A DNA stretch of 64,000 nucleotides from Symbiodinium natans (lineage: Eukaryota; Sar; Dinophyceae; Suessiales; Symbiodiniaceae). The notes below the pieces were generated by a model. That model did not search any database. It was not told the origin of the DNA and worked only from the letters and a program-made list of their open reading frames with translations. The stretch covers positions 1,584,857-1,648,856 of the forward strand of contig CAJNDS010000890.1 in the NCBI GenBank assembly GCA_905221605.1, written 5' to 3'. A program made the position numbers and the translations under genes. Positions 10,036 through 19,198 of this stretch are shown here, piece by piece (within the stretch, counting starts at the first letter, position 1; every line of letters starts with the position of its first letter).

Positions 10036-10375
10036 CCAACTTTTCTTCGTTTTTGGCACAGTTTGGGACCTGCAAACTTCGAGCAAAGTTCGGGTTGGTC
10101 GAAAACAAACTTCGAGTAAACTTCGAATTGCCCAAGACTTCGTAACCCGAAACTTCTTCGAAGTTTCGGATAAACTTCGGGTTGTTCCAGAGCAACAAAC
10201 ACCCCAAAATAAGCTAACATATCTTATTTTTCGGCCCAAAAATAAGATATTCTCTTATTTTTAACGTCCCATTGTATATCTTATTTTTCGGACAGCGTAT
10301 CTTATTTTAAATAGTCTTTTTTAGACAAAAAAATAAGATAATAGCTAAAAAACGCGTATCTTATTTTTGCCTTTG

Positions 10376-10407
10376 GGACAAAAAATAGTCTAAGATATTC
10401 TTAGGGG
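10376..10407 (-). repeat. Right terminal inverted repeat
   Basis: Inverse of 8215-8246, ending TTAGGGG directly before the ACT duplication. Confidence 0.8.
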
Positions 10408-10410
10408 ACT
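10408..10410. other. Target site duplication ACT, right copy
   Basis: Matches 8212-8214 and lies directly outside the right inverted repeat. Confidence 0.8.
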
Positions 10411-10600
10411 CCGTGACGAAGTGGTAATTGGGTCGCGATCCTCCAGCGGGCTGTCTGTGGTCGCCAATCATGACATCAAGTGCATGCTTGATGTGCGCCA
10501 GAATGGTGTTGGAACCAGGCGTGCCCAATTGCTGGGCTTCATCTCGGAGGAGCAACTCAACATCCTTTAGACGGTTAATAGCGAGTAGGGAAAGCTAAGC
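10408..10600 (-). pseudogene. SF1 helicase fragment with motifs II and III
   Basis: This frame encodes LLLRDEAQQLGTPG, with the Walker B-type DEAQQ at 10529-10543, and MIGDHRQPAGG, with the G-D-x-x-Q motif III at 10451-10465. These are the ATP-hydrolysis and coupling motifs of UPF1/UvrD-type helicases. The frame is -1 relative to the Walker A fragment just upstream. The switch must fall within about 25 bases before the TAA near 10567, and no canonical slippery heptamer fits there. It is cut at 10408 by the transposon and continues in the same frame at 8211. Confidence 0.65.
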
Positions 10601-11154
10601 CTTGCCACAATCGTACCATGTGTCGTGGCTACAAGTAGCCCCCGGTACAAATCGTGCACATCAAAAGGGAGCTTATGTGTGTCCTTCTCCTTGTTACCCG
10701 GTATGCGAACGATGCGGCTGCGAACAAATTCATTGCTAGCAGTCGTGAGCCTATCAACCGCTTCGACATAGGCCCGAACCGATTCATTGCCATGAGCGGT
10801 GTACAGGGTGAGCCGGCTCGTCAGGCACGCAAGGAGTACTCCTAGAAACGCGCAGGATCGTGTCTTCCCGCTGCCGGGCGCACCCGTTATGAATACAGAA
10901 GTACGATTAGCGGCCAGGCCGTACGAGCACGCTCCCAGCAGCGCTGCCAGGTGTCCGTCCGCCCCCCAAAAGGTATCACAGAGGCACGTAAGGAAGGCGG
11001 GACCAACCGCGAGCGCAAAGATGCTGGCTCGAGTCCTCGGATCGTGCTCGTTGCTCAACGAGTCATGGGACAGGCGTAGACACTCCGCATGCCACAGCGC
11101 AGGAGTCCGGGCGTCCTCTTGGCCGGGCAGCGGAGAGTCAGGCAGCGTGTTAGC
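10567..11154 (-). pseudogene. SF1 helicase N-terminal fragment with Walker A
   Basis: The open frame encodes FITGAPGSGKTRSCAFLG. The Walker A GAPGSGKT is at 10861-10884, preceded by a hydrophobic strand and followed by a helix, as in UPF1-type helicase motif I. It is open upstream to a TGA at 11155-11157, which coincides with the junction to the repeat array. The true 5' end of the gene has therefore been lost or replaced. The internal ATG at 11058 is not needed to explain the frame. Confidence 0.65.
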
Positions 11155-11186
11155 TCAGGATCACCGAGAGAAAGCATTGAGGGCTT

Positions 11187-11602
11187 AACCAGTTCCGCGA
11201 GAAGCTCGGCGGCCAACGGCTACTCACTGGTTTGGCACTGTACAAAGCCCTAGGCAATTGTTCTGCAGGTTGAACTGCCTGGTCTGTACTGCCTACCCTA
11301 TAAGCCCTGCCTGTACAGGGGAGAAACTCACCCATTCGGCTCTCTCAGAAAAGGCAGAAGGTCTGGAACCGACACACGGGCTATGCCTGTACGAACTGCA
11401 GACAAGTGGATTGGCAAAGTCGCCAACCTCCGGGGCAGGCCTAAGCTTTCTCGCTCTTACTCACTTAGGCCCCAGAAACCCATGCCGCAGCAGCTCTGAG
11501 CTCCTGTTTGCCCCGTATGCTGACCTGGTTTTCTCGCACTTACTCACCAGGTAGGAGGAACCAGCTTTCTCGCTCTTACTCACTGGTTCGACCCCAGCGG
11601 CT
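11187..11602 (-). ncRNA. Covarying hairpin cluster, copy 1
   Basis: It contains four stems in the same order as the other copies: H1 11559-11588 (AACCAG/CTGGTT), H2 11524-11551 (CCTGGT/ACCAGG), H3 11438-11471 (GGCCTAAG/CTTAGGCC, fully Watson-Crick here) and H0 11187-11232 (AACCAG/CTGGTT). The loops of H1-H3 share AGTAAGNGCGAGAAA. Transcription is not shown. The RNA call rests on stem conservation and covariation between copies. Confidence 0.5.
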
Positions 11603-12475
11603 CCAGAAGAACCCACACCACTTGCACGCAGGGAGGGCTTGGTTGATTTGGACATCACAGTTGGGACGGCTTTCGGGCTCCGAGCCACAGCCTTTAACCT
11701 CCGCAATCTGGTGCCACTGGCTGTCCGTCAGCCTAAGTTATGGTCCCTAACAAACAACGCCTGCCGCAAGGCATTCTCCTGGCTGGGCTTGCACCAACAG
11801 GAGAAAAACAACACACCCTGCAGGAAAAACAAAGGAGATCCTCGGCAGGCCAAACACGGGTAACCCCAAACTGATGCCGGGCAGCTTGCCCTCGGCCACA
11901 ACCGGCCGGAAAGTACTAGGATCCTCGTCCGTTCCCCAACATCTCAGCGCGCACCCTCCCCTCATCAACCAGTGAGGATCTTCAGGGTCCGGTTCTAACG
12001 TTATCCTTTCGGGCGCTGTGTTTGCGAGAACCCCGTGTTGGGCCTGTGGAAGACCCGCAAGCTCCTGAGCCCGAAAACCCGGTCCAGCGGTCTGCTCAAC
12101 AGACCGAACAAGGGGGCCAAACCGGTGTCAGGCTGTACTGAAGCCACATCAAGGCGGCTTGTCCTGCAGGGTGACCAACGGAACGACTGCGAATACTCCG
12201 ATGGATGGATCTGGGTATGTGCCGGGACTGAGCACTTGCTTGCTTGCATTCTTACACCTGCAACCTTATGCGATCAAGGCATGATCCAATTCTATGCAAG
12301 ATTATCTTTGGTGCCCTGAGGCACTCACAGTTTGGGAACGGACTCGAAAGACCGTCACTGATTGAAACGGGGAGAAGCCTCACCCTGAGTGAAATGATTC
12401 CGGAGTAGAGAGTCTCGCCCTTGATTCTGGCAGGGCAAAGCTCCTGCAATTTGGGTGGGTTGGGGCTGTAGTAGG

Positions 12476-13399
12476 TCAGACCTCCCATGGGATGTCTTCC
12501 AAATCCTCAAAGCCACACACTTGCCAATCACTGCTGCATGCTTCTTCTGGGGAGTCTGGATCCTGAGAACACCCTTCCTCAAGGAAGGTCCAGCCATGTG
12601 CGCTGGCTGCAGAAGACAGCAGAACCAGCGAAGGCTCTGCGGGCTGCGTAACTTGGTGACCTAACTGACGCAAGTCAGCAAGGGAAGCGTCGTCCAGGAA
12701 CACCGGTCTCCTAACTGCTTGGTCGAAACTCGGCCAGCTCCACGTGCACGCTTGGAAGCTTTCTAGACAAAGGGCACAGTAGAGCTCGATGCGTCTTCCA
12801 TCCTCTCCATGCAAGATCGCTGGTTGCCTTTTCCCAGGACCGGGCAAGAAGTTGAGGTTACGGTTATGGGTTGGAATGTTACCACAGCCAGTGCAATTAA
12901 AGTTCAAAAGGCGAAGCCACTGCACGGGCGGGTCGCCCCCCGTTCCCCCGTGGAGCTCTGCTGGGTCTTCCATGCATCGCCATTGCCCACAAGGTCCGGC
13001 TCTGACTGTTTTGCCGGATTTACTGGTGCGAACAAAATACACGCTGCCATCCTCTGAGAGGAGCAGCCATTCTTTCCGGCCCTTGTGGAACCAGCGAAAG
13101 CAGAGTGCTTGATGGAAAGTCCTGCCTTGGCTGAAGCCACAATTGGCTCTATGGGCCCAAGTTCGCTCTGCACTTGCCAGGCTGCTCGAGCAACTTACCT
13201 GGTCTTCCAAGGCTGGAGAAACTCCACAGCCGGCTGTAAGAGGACTCGCATAAGGGAAGAGTTCCCCAAGCCGGGCTGCTTCGCCTTCCAGTCGGGCCGT
13301 GCCTTCTTTCTGGCTCTCTGCAGAGCAAGTTGGGTGAGATGACTCCAACCCATCACTTGCTGGCAGTGAGGATCTCGACTGCACAGGTGCTCTGGACAT
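12476..13399 (-). CDS. Repeat-unit ORF, intact copy 1 (307 aa)
   Basis: Starts MSRAPVQSRSSLPASDG and ends FEDLEDIPWEV. It has an N-terminal Ser/Glu-rich part and a central basic strand-rich domain (RKEWLLLSEDGSVYFVRTSK). A possible zinc ribbon is formed by NCTGCGN and, about 40 residues later, YCALCLE. The tail is acidic. No family is recognised. Three copies are intact and differ by in-frame indels of 6-9 bases, which suggests selection on the protein. It sits about 90 bp downstream of the primer-binding-like stretch of the unit, the position of gag in an LTR element. Confidence 0.65.
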   Translation of the reverse strand: MSRAPVQSRSSLPASDGLESSHPTCSAESQKEGTARLEGEAARLGELFPYASPLTAGCGVSPALEDQVSCSSSLASAERTWAHRANCGFSQGRTFHQALCFRWFHKGRKEWLLLSEDGSVYFVRTSKSGKTVRAGPCGQWRCMEDPAELHGGTGGDPPVQWLRLLNFNCTGCGNIPTHNRNLNFLPGPGKRQPAILHGEDGRRIELYCALCLESFQACTWSWPSFDQAVRRPVFLDDASLADLRQLGHQVTQPAEPSLVLLSSAASAHGWTFLEEGCSQDPDSPEEACSSDWQVCGFEDLEDIPWEV

Positions 13400-13489
13400 G
13401 GCTCAAATGAAGGCTGTGAAAAAGCAGGCCTGGTACCCAAAACAGTTAGGGGACTCGAGGCTGGTTCACACAGCTACCGCTCTGCTACC

Positions 13490-13540
13490 TGTGCACCCCA
13501 CCGGGGTTGAGCCGAGATCTTGAGCCAGTCACATATATCA
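13490..13540 (-). repeat. 51-bp TG...CA terminal-repeat-like element, unit 1
   Basis: Begins TGATATATGTGAC and ends GGTGCACA. It is followed on the minus strand by GGTAGCAGAGCGG, which resembles an initiator-Met primer binding site (TGGTATCAGAGC, 10 of 12). Near-identical copies are at 15999-16049, 30264-30316 and 34626-34677. Confidence 0.6.
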
Positions 13541-13579
13541 CTCGAAAGCGGACTGCGTCGCTAGCCAGGTTAGGCTCTT

Positions 13580-14120
13580 CGGAACCGAAGTTCCGGAAGG
13601 TATTAACTATGCACAGAAAAGGAAAAACTCTCGAGGTGTCCTTGGCCTGCTTAACACGGCCGAACTATGTGCAGGGAACACCGAGAGAAAGCAATGAGGG
13701 CTTAACCAGTTCCGCGAGAAGCTCGGCGGCCAACGGCTACTCACTGGTTTGGCTCTATACAAAGCCCTAGGCAAATGTTCTGCAGGTTGAACTGCCTGGT
13801 CTGTACTGCCTACCCTATACGCCCTGCCTGTACAGGGGAGAAACTCACCCACATTCGGCTCACTCAGAAAAGGCAGAAGGTCCGGAACCGACACATGGGC
13901 AATGCCTGTACAAACTGCAAACAAGTGGAAGGCAAAAGTCGCCAACCACCGGAGCAGGCCTAAGCTTTCTCGCACTTACTAACCTAGGCCCCAGAAACTC
14001 ATGCCGCAGCAGCACTGAGCTCCTGTTTGCCCCGGATGCTGACCTGGTTTTCTCGCACTTACTCACCAGGGAGGAAGAACCAGCTTTCTCGCTCTTACTC
14101 ACTGGTTCAACCTCAGCGGC
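13580..14120 (-). ncRNA. Covarying hairpin cluster, copy 2
   Basis: H1 14078-14107, H2 14043-14070, H3 13957-13990 (GGCCTAGG/CTTAGGCC, one G-U pair), H0 13704-13749 and a 6-bp stem with UUCG tetraloop at 13580-13595 (CGGAAC-UUCG-GUUCCG on the minus strand). Order and spacing match the plus-strand copies. Confidence 0.5.
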
Positions 14121-14991
14121 TCCAGAGGAGCCCACACCACTTGCACGCAGGGAGGGCTTGGTTGATTTGGGCATCTCAGCTGGGCAGGCTTTCGGGCACC
14201 GAGCCACAGCCTTTAACCTCCGCAATCTGGTGCCTCAGGCTGTCCGTCAGCCTAGGTTTTGGTCCCTACCAAACAACGCCTGCCGCTAGGCTTCCTCCAG
14301 GATGGGCTTGCACCACCCGGAGAGAAACAACAGCACCCTGCAGGAAACTCAAAGGAAATCCTCGGCAGGCCAAACACGGGTAACCCCAAACTGATGCCGG
14401 GCTGCATGCCCTCGGCCACAACCGACCGGTAAGTACTAGGATCCTCGTCCGTTCCCCAACATCTCAGCGCGCTCCCTCCCCTCATCAACCAGTGAGGATC
14501 TTCAGGGTCCGGTTCTGACGTTATCCTTTCGGGCGCTGTGTTTGCGAGAACCCCGTGTTGGGCCTGTGGAAGACCCGCAAGCTCCTGAGCCCGAAAACCC
14601 GGTCCAGCGGTCTGCTCAACAGACCGAACAAGGGGGCCAAACCGGTGTCAGGCTGTACTAAAGCCACATCAAGGCGGCTTGTCCTGCAGGGTGACCAACG
14701 GAACGACTGCGAATATTCCGATGGATGGATCTGGGTATGTGCCGGGACTGAGCACTTGCTTGCTTGCATTCTTACACCTGCAACCTTATGCGATCAAATC
14801 ATGATCCAATTCTATGCAAGATTCTCTTTGGTGCCCTGAGGCACTCACAATTTGGAAACGGACTCGAAAGACCGTCACTGATTGAAACGGGGAGAAGCCT
14901 CACCCTGAATGGATTCCGGAGGGGATAGTCTCGCCCTTGATTCTGGCAGGGCAAAGCTCCTGCAATTTGGGTGGGTTGGGGCTGAAGTAGG

Positions 14992-15908
14992 TCAGACCTC
15001 CCATGGGATGTCTTCCAAATCTTCAAAGCCACACACTTGCCAGTCACTGCTGCATGCTTCTTCTGGGGAGTCTGGATCCTGAGAACACCCTTCCTCAAGG
15101 AAAGTCCAGCCATGTGCGCTGGCTGCAGAAGACAGCGGAACCAGCGAAGGCTGTGCGGGCTGCATAACTTGGTGACCTAACTGACGCAAGTCAGCAAGGG
15201 AAGCGTCGTCCAGGAACACCGGTCTCCTAACTGCTTGGTCAAAACTCGGCCAGCTCCACGTGCAAGCTAGAAAGTTTTCTAGACAAAGGGCACAGTGGAG
15301 CTCGATGCGTCTTCCATCCTCTCCGTGCAAGATCGCTGGTTGCCTTTTCCCAGGACCTGGCACAAAACTGAGGTTATGGGTTGGAATATTACCACAGCCA
15401 GTGCAGTTAAAGTTTAACAGGCGAAGCCACTGCACGGGCGGGTCGCCCCCCGTTCCCCCGTGGAGCTCTGCTGGGTCTTCCATGCATCGCCATTGCCCAC
15501 AAGGTCCGGCTCTAACTGTTTTGCCGGATTTGCTGGTGCGAACAAAATACACTCTGCTGTCCTCAGCGAGGAGCAGCCATTCTTTCCGGCCCTTGTGAAA
15601 CCAGCGAAAGCAGAGTGCTTGGTGAAAAGTCCTGCCTTGGCTGGAGCCACAATTGGCTCTATGGGCCCAAGTTCGCTCTGCACTTGCCAGGCTGCTCGAG
15701 CAACTTACCTGGTCTTCCAAGGCTGGAAAAACTCCACAGCCGGCTGTAAGAGGACTCGCATAAGGGAAGAGTTCCCCAAGCCGGGCTGCTTCGCCCTCCA
15801 GTCGGGCCGTGCCTTCTTCTGGCTCTCTGCAGAGCAAGTTGGGTGAGATGACTCCAACCCATCACTTGCTGGCAGTGAGGATCTCGACTGCACAGGTGCT
15901 CTGGACAT
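14992..15908 (-). pseudogene. Repeat-unit ORF, frameshifted copy 2
   Basis: Same protein as at 12476-13399, but one T is missing in the CTTCTTCT run near 15816 compared with CTTCTTTCT in copy 1. This splits it after about 31 residues. The remaining 281 codons are open and keep both CxxC pairs (NCTGCGN, HCALCLE), so the break is recent. Confidence 0.7.
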
Positions 15909-15998
15909 GGCTCAAATGAAGGCTGTGAAAAAGCAGGCCTGGTACCCAAAACGGTTAGGGGACTCGAGGCTGGTTCACACAGCTACCGCTCTGCTACC

Positions 15999-16049
15999 TG
16001 TGCACCCCACCGGGGTTGAGCCGAGATCTTGAGCCAGTCACATATATCA
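15999..16049 (-). repeat. 51-bp TG...CA element at the copia 3' boundary
   Basis: Begins TGATATATGTGAC one base after the polypurine tract, where a copia 3' LTR should start, and ends in CA before GGTAGCAGAGCGG. It is both the candidate 3' LTR of the copia element and the first 51 bases of repeat unit 2. Confidence 0.6.
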
Positions 16050-16050
16050 A

Positions 16051-16060
16051 CTCCCCCTCA
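16051..16060 (-). other. Polypurine tract of the copia element
   Basis: On the minus strand TGAGGGGGAG, about 200 bp after the pol stop, matches the usual Ty1/copia plus-strand primer and is followed by T-TGATATATG. Confidence 0.65.
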
Positions 16061-16258
16061 TGACCAATAGTTTCACTGTTGGTCACGTCAACTAAGTTCC
16101 ACGCAAAGCCTAAGCTCCTCGCCGGGCCATGGATTCCGGCGCATTCCTCAGTCCTAGACCGCTGCACTGCTGTAGACCGCTGGAGGTCGACTAACTCTCG
16201 CAAAGTAACCTGGCTGGGCGGGTGGGCGGGTCAGCCAGGGCGGGCGGGTGGGCTCAAA

Positions 16259-19195
16259 TTACCGCAGTCGCAAGCTTTCCAGGGCGACGTCCGCGAAAGC
16301 TGGCGGATAGTGCTGCGTCTCTTTGAGATCAAAGTTTCGTGAACGATCTCCCTTGCAGGTACATGCAAACGTTTCGGACATTGTTCGCACAAACTGTTCA
16401 TCGTTCGACATCAGTTTCCAAATCTTCCGGATAGGCAATCCATTTCTGCCTACCAAGCCTGAAACACAGCCGTGCACTTCGCCGGTGTAATGGGTTCGTT
16501 GCTTTGCAAACGAACGGGTGCTTGCCCATCCCCAGTAGGCACACCTCTGCGGCCATTCTATGACCCATACCCCCACTTGCGGGTGGTTCACCATCACTAG
16601 GAAGCTCCGCCAGAGCTTGCGATGCACCGTGAATAAAGCTTGTAGATGGTCCTGATAGCCCGGCCGATCTTCGTGTCGCCGTTGGTACGGGCTACCTCCG
16701 GTACAAGGAGTGCTGCTCCAGAAAACAACCTTCATCCCCCATTCTCTCGCAACATTCATTGCAGACATGACCCGCTCCACGGTGTCATTCGAGGTTCCGT
16801 CAACCCCTTGAGTAATCGGCAGGACAAATACTTGGTGCACACTTCCTTGCAGGTACAGATTCGAACGTGAACTCGTGCAAAACTCGATTAGCAAAGTCGA
16901 ATATTCAGTCTCGAGTTCGCATAGCCGACAGAAAGCTTCGTATTCGAGGTTGTCTGGCCCGAGTACAGAATCTAGCACTCCAGACAGCAACAAGCAAGAC
17001 CTGACTGCTGGGACCTCTCGGAAATCGATGTTGGTCACATCTTCTAGTCCGAGGGTTGCTGTATGCTTTGCTGTTTGGACGCGATTTAAATTCTTTGTGA
17101 GAAGATCGCTCACATTCTCGGTTCCGGCCACTCCCTCTACTGCTAACTCGCCGCTATGGACACGGTCTTGGATAAAGCACAACCTCAAGTCTATATGCCG
17201 CATGCGCCTGAGTAGCCCCTCCATGCTGGCGATTTGCCCAGCTGAGGCAGAGTCGGTATACACGCGGTGGGGTTTCTGGAGGGAGCCCCAGATATGCGCC
17301 GTCAATTGCGCAAGTCCTGCCACCTCTTTCGCTGCCTCGGCGATGGCAAACAACTCTGCCTCTGCTGAGCTGAGTGCGACAACGCTCTGCAGGCGGCTAT
17401 ACCCCTTTATGCAGTACCACAGACTGTCCACTGCGATGTAGATCACTCCGCCACTGGTGCTCTTCCGGGCTACGCTCATCTCGCTGCCCCAATTGCTGTC
17501 GCAATAGGCTACCAGGTTGGCATTCTCCCCCTCATTGGTCTTGCCATCTCCGAGCGGGAAGATCTGATCTAACAGCGGAAACGCTGCTAACCATCGCAGG
17601 AACTTGCGAAGTGCATCTTCATGTACTTGCCGTGGCATGCTTTGTCCGCGTGACAACATGGAGTGAAAGTACGTTATATCTGAGCGAGTTTGACAGAGCC
17701 AGCCTATCTTCCCTAGGCAACTTCGGAACCGTGAGGCGGCTTCACTCGACAGCTCCTTCGAAGGCTCTTCAACACTCTCCTCATCGTACATACTCCTGAT
17801 GTCGGGTGTCGTCAAGGATGCTTTCACGGTGGATATGTCCCATCCGAAGGATGTAAAGACCGACTTTACATACTCAGGCTTCACCCCAAGCATGATTTGT
17901 CGTCCATCCCAACGGATCAAACGGCCGAGGAATTCCATCTGCCCATCTTCGATCAGCCTGCCTGTCACTTTGACTTTCAAGACTGAACTCAGGGCTTCGT
18001 GGACGTACTCGAACCCTTTCTCGGTAGAGGACACAATGAGCAAATCATCCACGTACGCTAACATGATGATATACTCCCATCCGGATTCAAGGTTGACCCA
18101 TCCGCTGAAAAGCGTCGGTTCGAGTGGACTCGCTTGCAAGCCTAGGGCAGACACGATCCTGTTCAGGTGTCGCTGCCAGCTAAGGCTGGCGGAACGCAAA
18201 CCGTAAAGCGCTTTCTCTAGTATCAAGTACGCGGTCTCGCCGCTTTCAAGCGCGAACGTGCTTGGCAACTCGATAATGGTGGGTTCTACTACCTGCGCAA
18301 AGAGAAACGCGGTGGATATGTCGAGGCCGTAAGCCCGCATCTTCCCCTTCGCCGCCCGTGCAAGGACGATCTTGAGGGCTTCCACTGATGCAGTGTTGGA
18401 ACTCAACCCTACATCGAGCGCGGATGGTCGCCCATCAGCAAAATCCTTAGCGACTATCCTTGCCCGGACTAGTCCTGGGGCCTTCTGGGTGAGGACCCAT
18501 CGGGACTTGACCGTCCGACAGTTTGGGTTGGCTTTGCGGTACTCATCAATCTCGCTCTTTGATCTTGCATAACCAACTTTCAGACTATCGAGCGCATTCA
18601 CTTCTTTCTTGATTCCTTGCCATGTCTCTTCAGGGTCCAGCTGAAAACCTTCCAGGTCGTCGTAGCTGGCTCGAGGTCGATTCACCCACAGAGTCCTGTC
18701 TTGGATTCTCATGTACGCCCCTGCGGACTCATCTTCCCCTTTCTCTTTAACTGAAGAACATACACATGGGTGGTCCTGGAGACTCAACAACTCAACTGCT
18801 TCACGCTCGACCGACTGCTGTTGCTTGTGGTGCTGTTGTTGTGTTGTTGTGTTCAAGCAAACATATGGGAACTTCTCCACGCTCGACCGACCAACAAGTA
18901 AGTGACATGCTGCCTCGACGTCGTAGTGGTCACAACAAGAAAGTGGTTGTGGTGTGTAGTGGGCGCTCTCGAGCAATTCCTCCAGGTATCGGACTGGGAC
19001 CCCCTCATGGAATGTCTGGGGATGCTCTGGAGCGTCTCCCATATCCTCATCCTCAGCCTCGGACGGCTGGTATTCGGATACATTCCAGTCAGCATCCGGT
19101 GCTGACATCTCCGGGATCTCTAAGTCTCCGACTCCTGCTTGCTCAGGATCAAACGCTCGGACCTCCTCTCCTCCAAAGCGTTCGCTTGTTTGGCT
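16259..19195 (-). CDS. Copia pol: reverse transcriptase, RNase H and extra C-terminal domain
   Basis: From the ATG at 19106-19108 the ORF is 949 residues; the same frame is open upstream to the TGA at 19196-19198. The RVT_2 domain spans about 170-420: SRWVLTQK at 202, LDISTAFLFA at 262 with the first catalytic Asp, LYGLRSASLSWQ at 301, and the catalytic YVDD at 352-355. Copia RNase H follows, with CDSNWG at 536, SSAEAEL at 580, DSAS at 619 and DLLTK at 668. A further 240 residues hold PCTGGS at 801, IEWP at 850 and a Cys-Lys-rich end. That spacing faintly recalls cytosine methyltransferase motifs IV and VI. All RT and RNase H catalytic residues I can place are present. Confidence 0.85.
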   Translation of the reverse strand, partial: SQTSERFGGEEVRAFDPEQAGVGDLEIPEMSAPDADWNVSEYQPSEAEDEDMGDAPEHPQTFHEGVPVRYLEELLESAHYTPQPLSCCDHYDVEAACHLLVGRSSVEKFPYVCLNTTTQQQHHKQQQSVEREAVELLSLQDHPCVCSSVKEKGEDESAGAYMRIQDRTLWVNRPRASYDDLEGFQLDPEETWQGIKKEVNALDSLKVGYARSKSEIDEYRKANPNCRTVKSRWVLTQKAPGLVRARIVAKDFADGRPSALDVGLSSNTASVEALKIVLARAAKGKMRAYGLDISTAFLFAQVVEPTIIELPSTFALESGETAYLILEKALYGLRSASLSWQRHLNRIVSALGLQASPLEPTLFSGWVNLESGWEYIIMLAYVDDLLIVSSTEKGFEYVHEALSSVLKVKVTGRLIEDGQMEFLGRLIRWDGRQIMLGVKPEYVKSVFTSFGWDISTVKASLTTPDIRSMYDEESVEEPSKELSSEAASRFRSCLGKIGWLCQTRSDITYFHSMLSRGQSMPRQVHEDALRKFLRWLAAFPLLDQIFPLGDGKTNEGENANLVAYCDSNWGSEMSVARKSTSGGVIYIAVDSLWYCIKGYSRLQSVVALSSAEAELFAIAEAAKEVAGLAQLTAHIWGSLQKPHRVYTDSASAGQIASMEGLLRRMRHIDLRLCFIQDRVHSGELAVEGVAGTENVSDLLTKNLNRVQTAKHTATLGLEDVTNIDFREVPAVRSCLLLSGVLDSVLGPDNLEYEAFCRLCELETEYSTLLIEFCTSSRSNLYLQGSVHQVFVLPITQGVDGTSNDTVERVMSAMNVAREWGMKVVFWSSTPCTGGSPYQRRHEDRPGYQDHLQALFTVHRKLWRSFLVMVNHPQVGVWVIEWPQRCAYWGWASTRSFAKQRTHYTGEVHGCVSGLVGRNGLPIRKIWKLMSNDEQFVRTMSETFACTCKGDRSRNFDLKETQHYPPAFADVALESLRLR

Positions 19196-19198
19196 TCA

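Larger units (their letters stand above)
11158..13540 (-). repeat. Repeat unit 1 (minus, 3' end truncated)
   Basis: In its own 5' to 3' order this holds the TG...CA element (13490-13540), ORF (12476-13399) and noncoding block. The block is cut at 11158, where it joins helicase sequence. It lacks the UNCG hairpin and terminal TGATATATGTGAC that complete units have. It is joined head to tail with unit 2 at 13540/13541. Confidence 0.85.
13541..16049 (-). repeat. Repeat unit 2 (minus, complete)
   Basis: The TG...CA element (15999-16049), frameshifted ORF (14992-15908) and full noncoding block to 13541. It shares most of its sequence with unit 1. Its 5' end abuts the copia polypurine tract at 16051-16060. 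Confidence 0.85.

Noticed and set aside
10567-10615. Programmed -1 frameshift site between Walker A and motif II
   Set aside because: TTTCCC occurs near the crossing but is in the wrong register for an X-XXY-YYZ slip, and the gene is already broken by a transposon.
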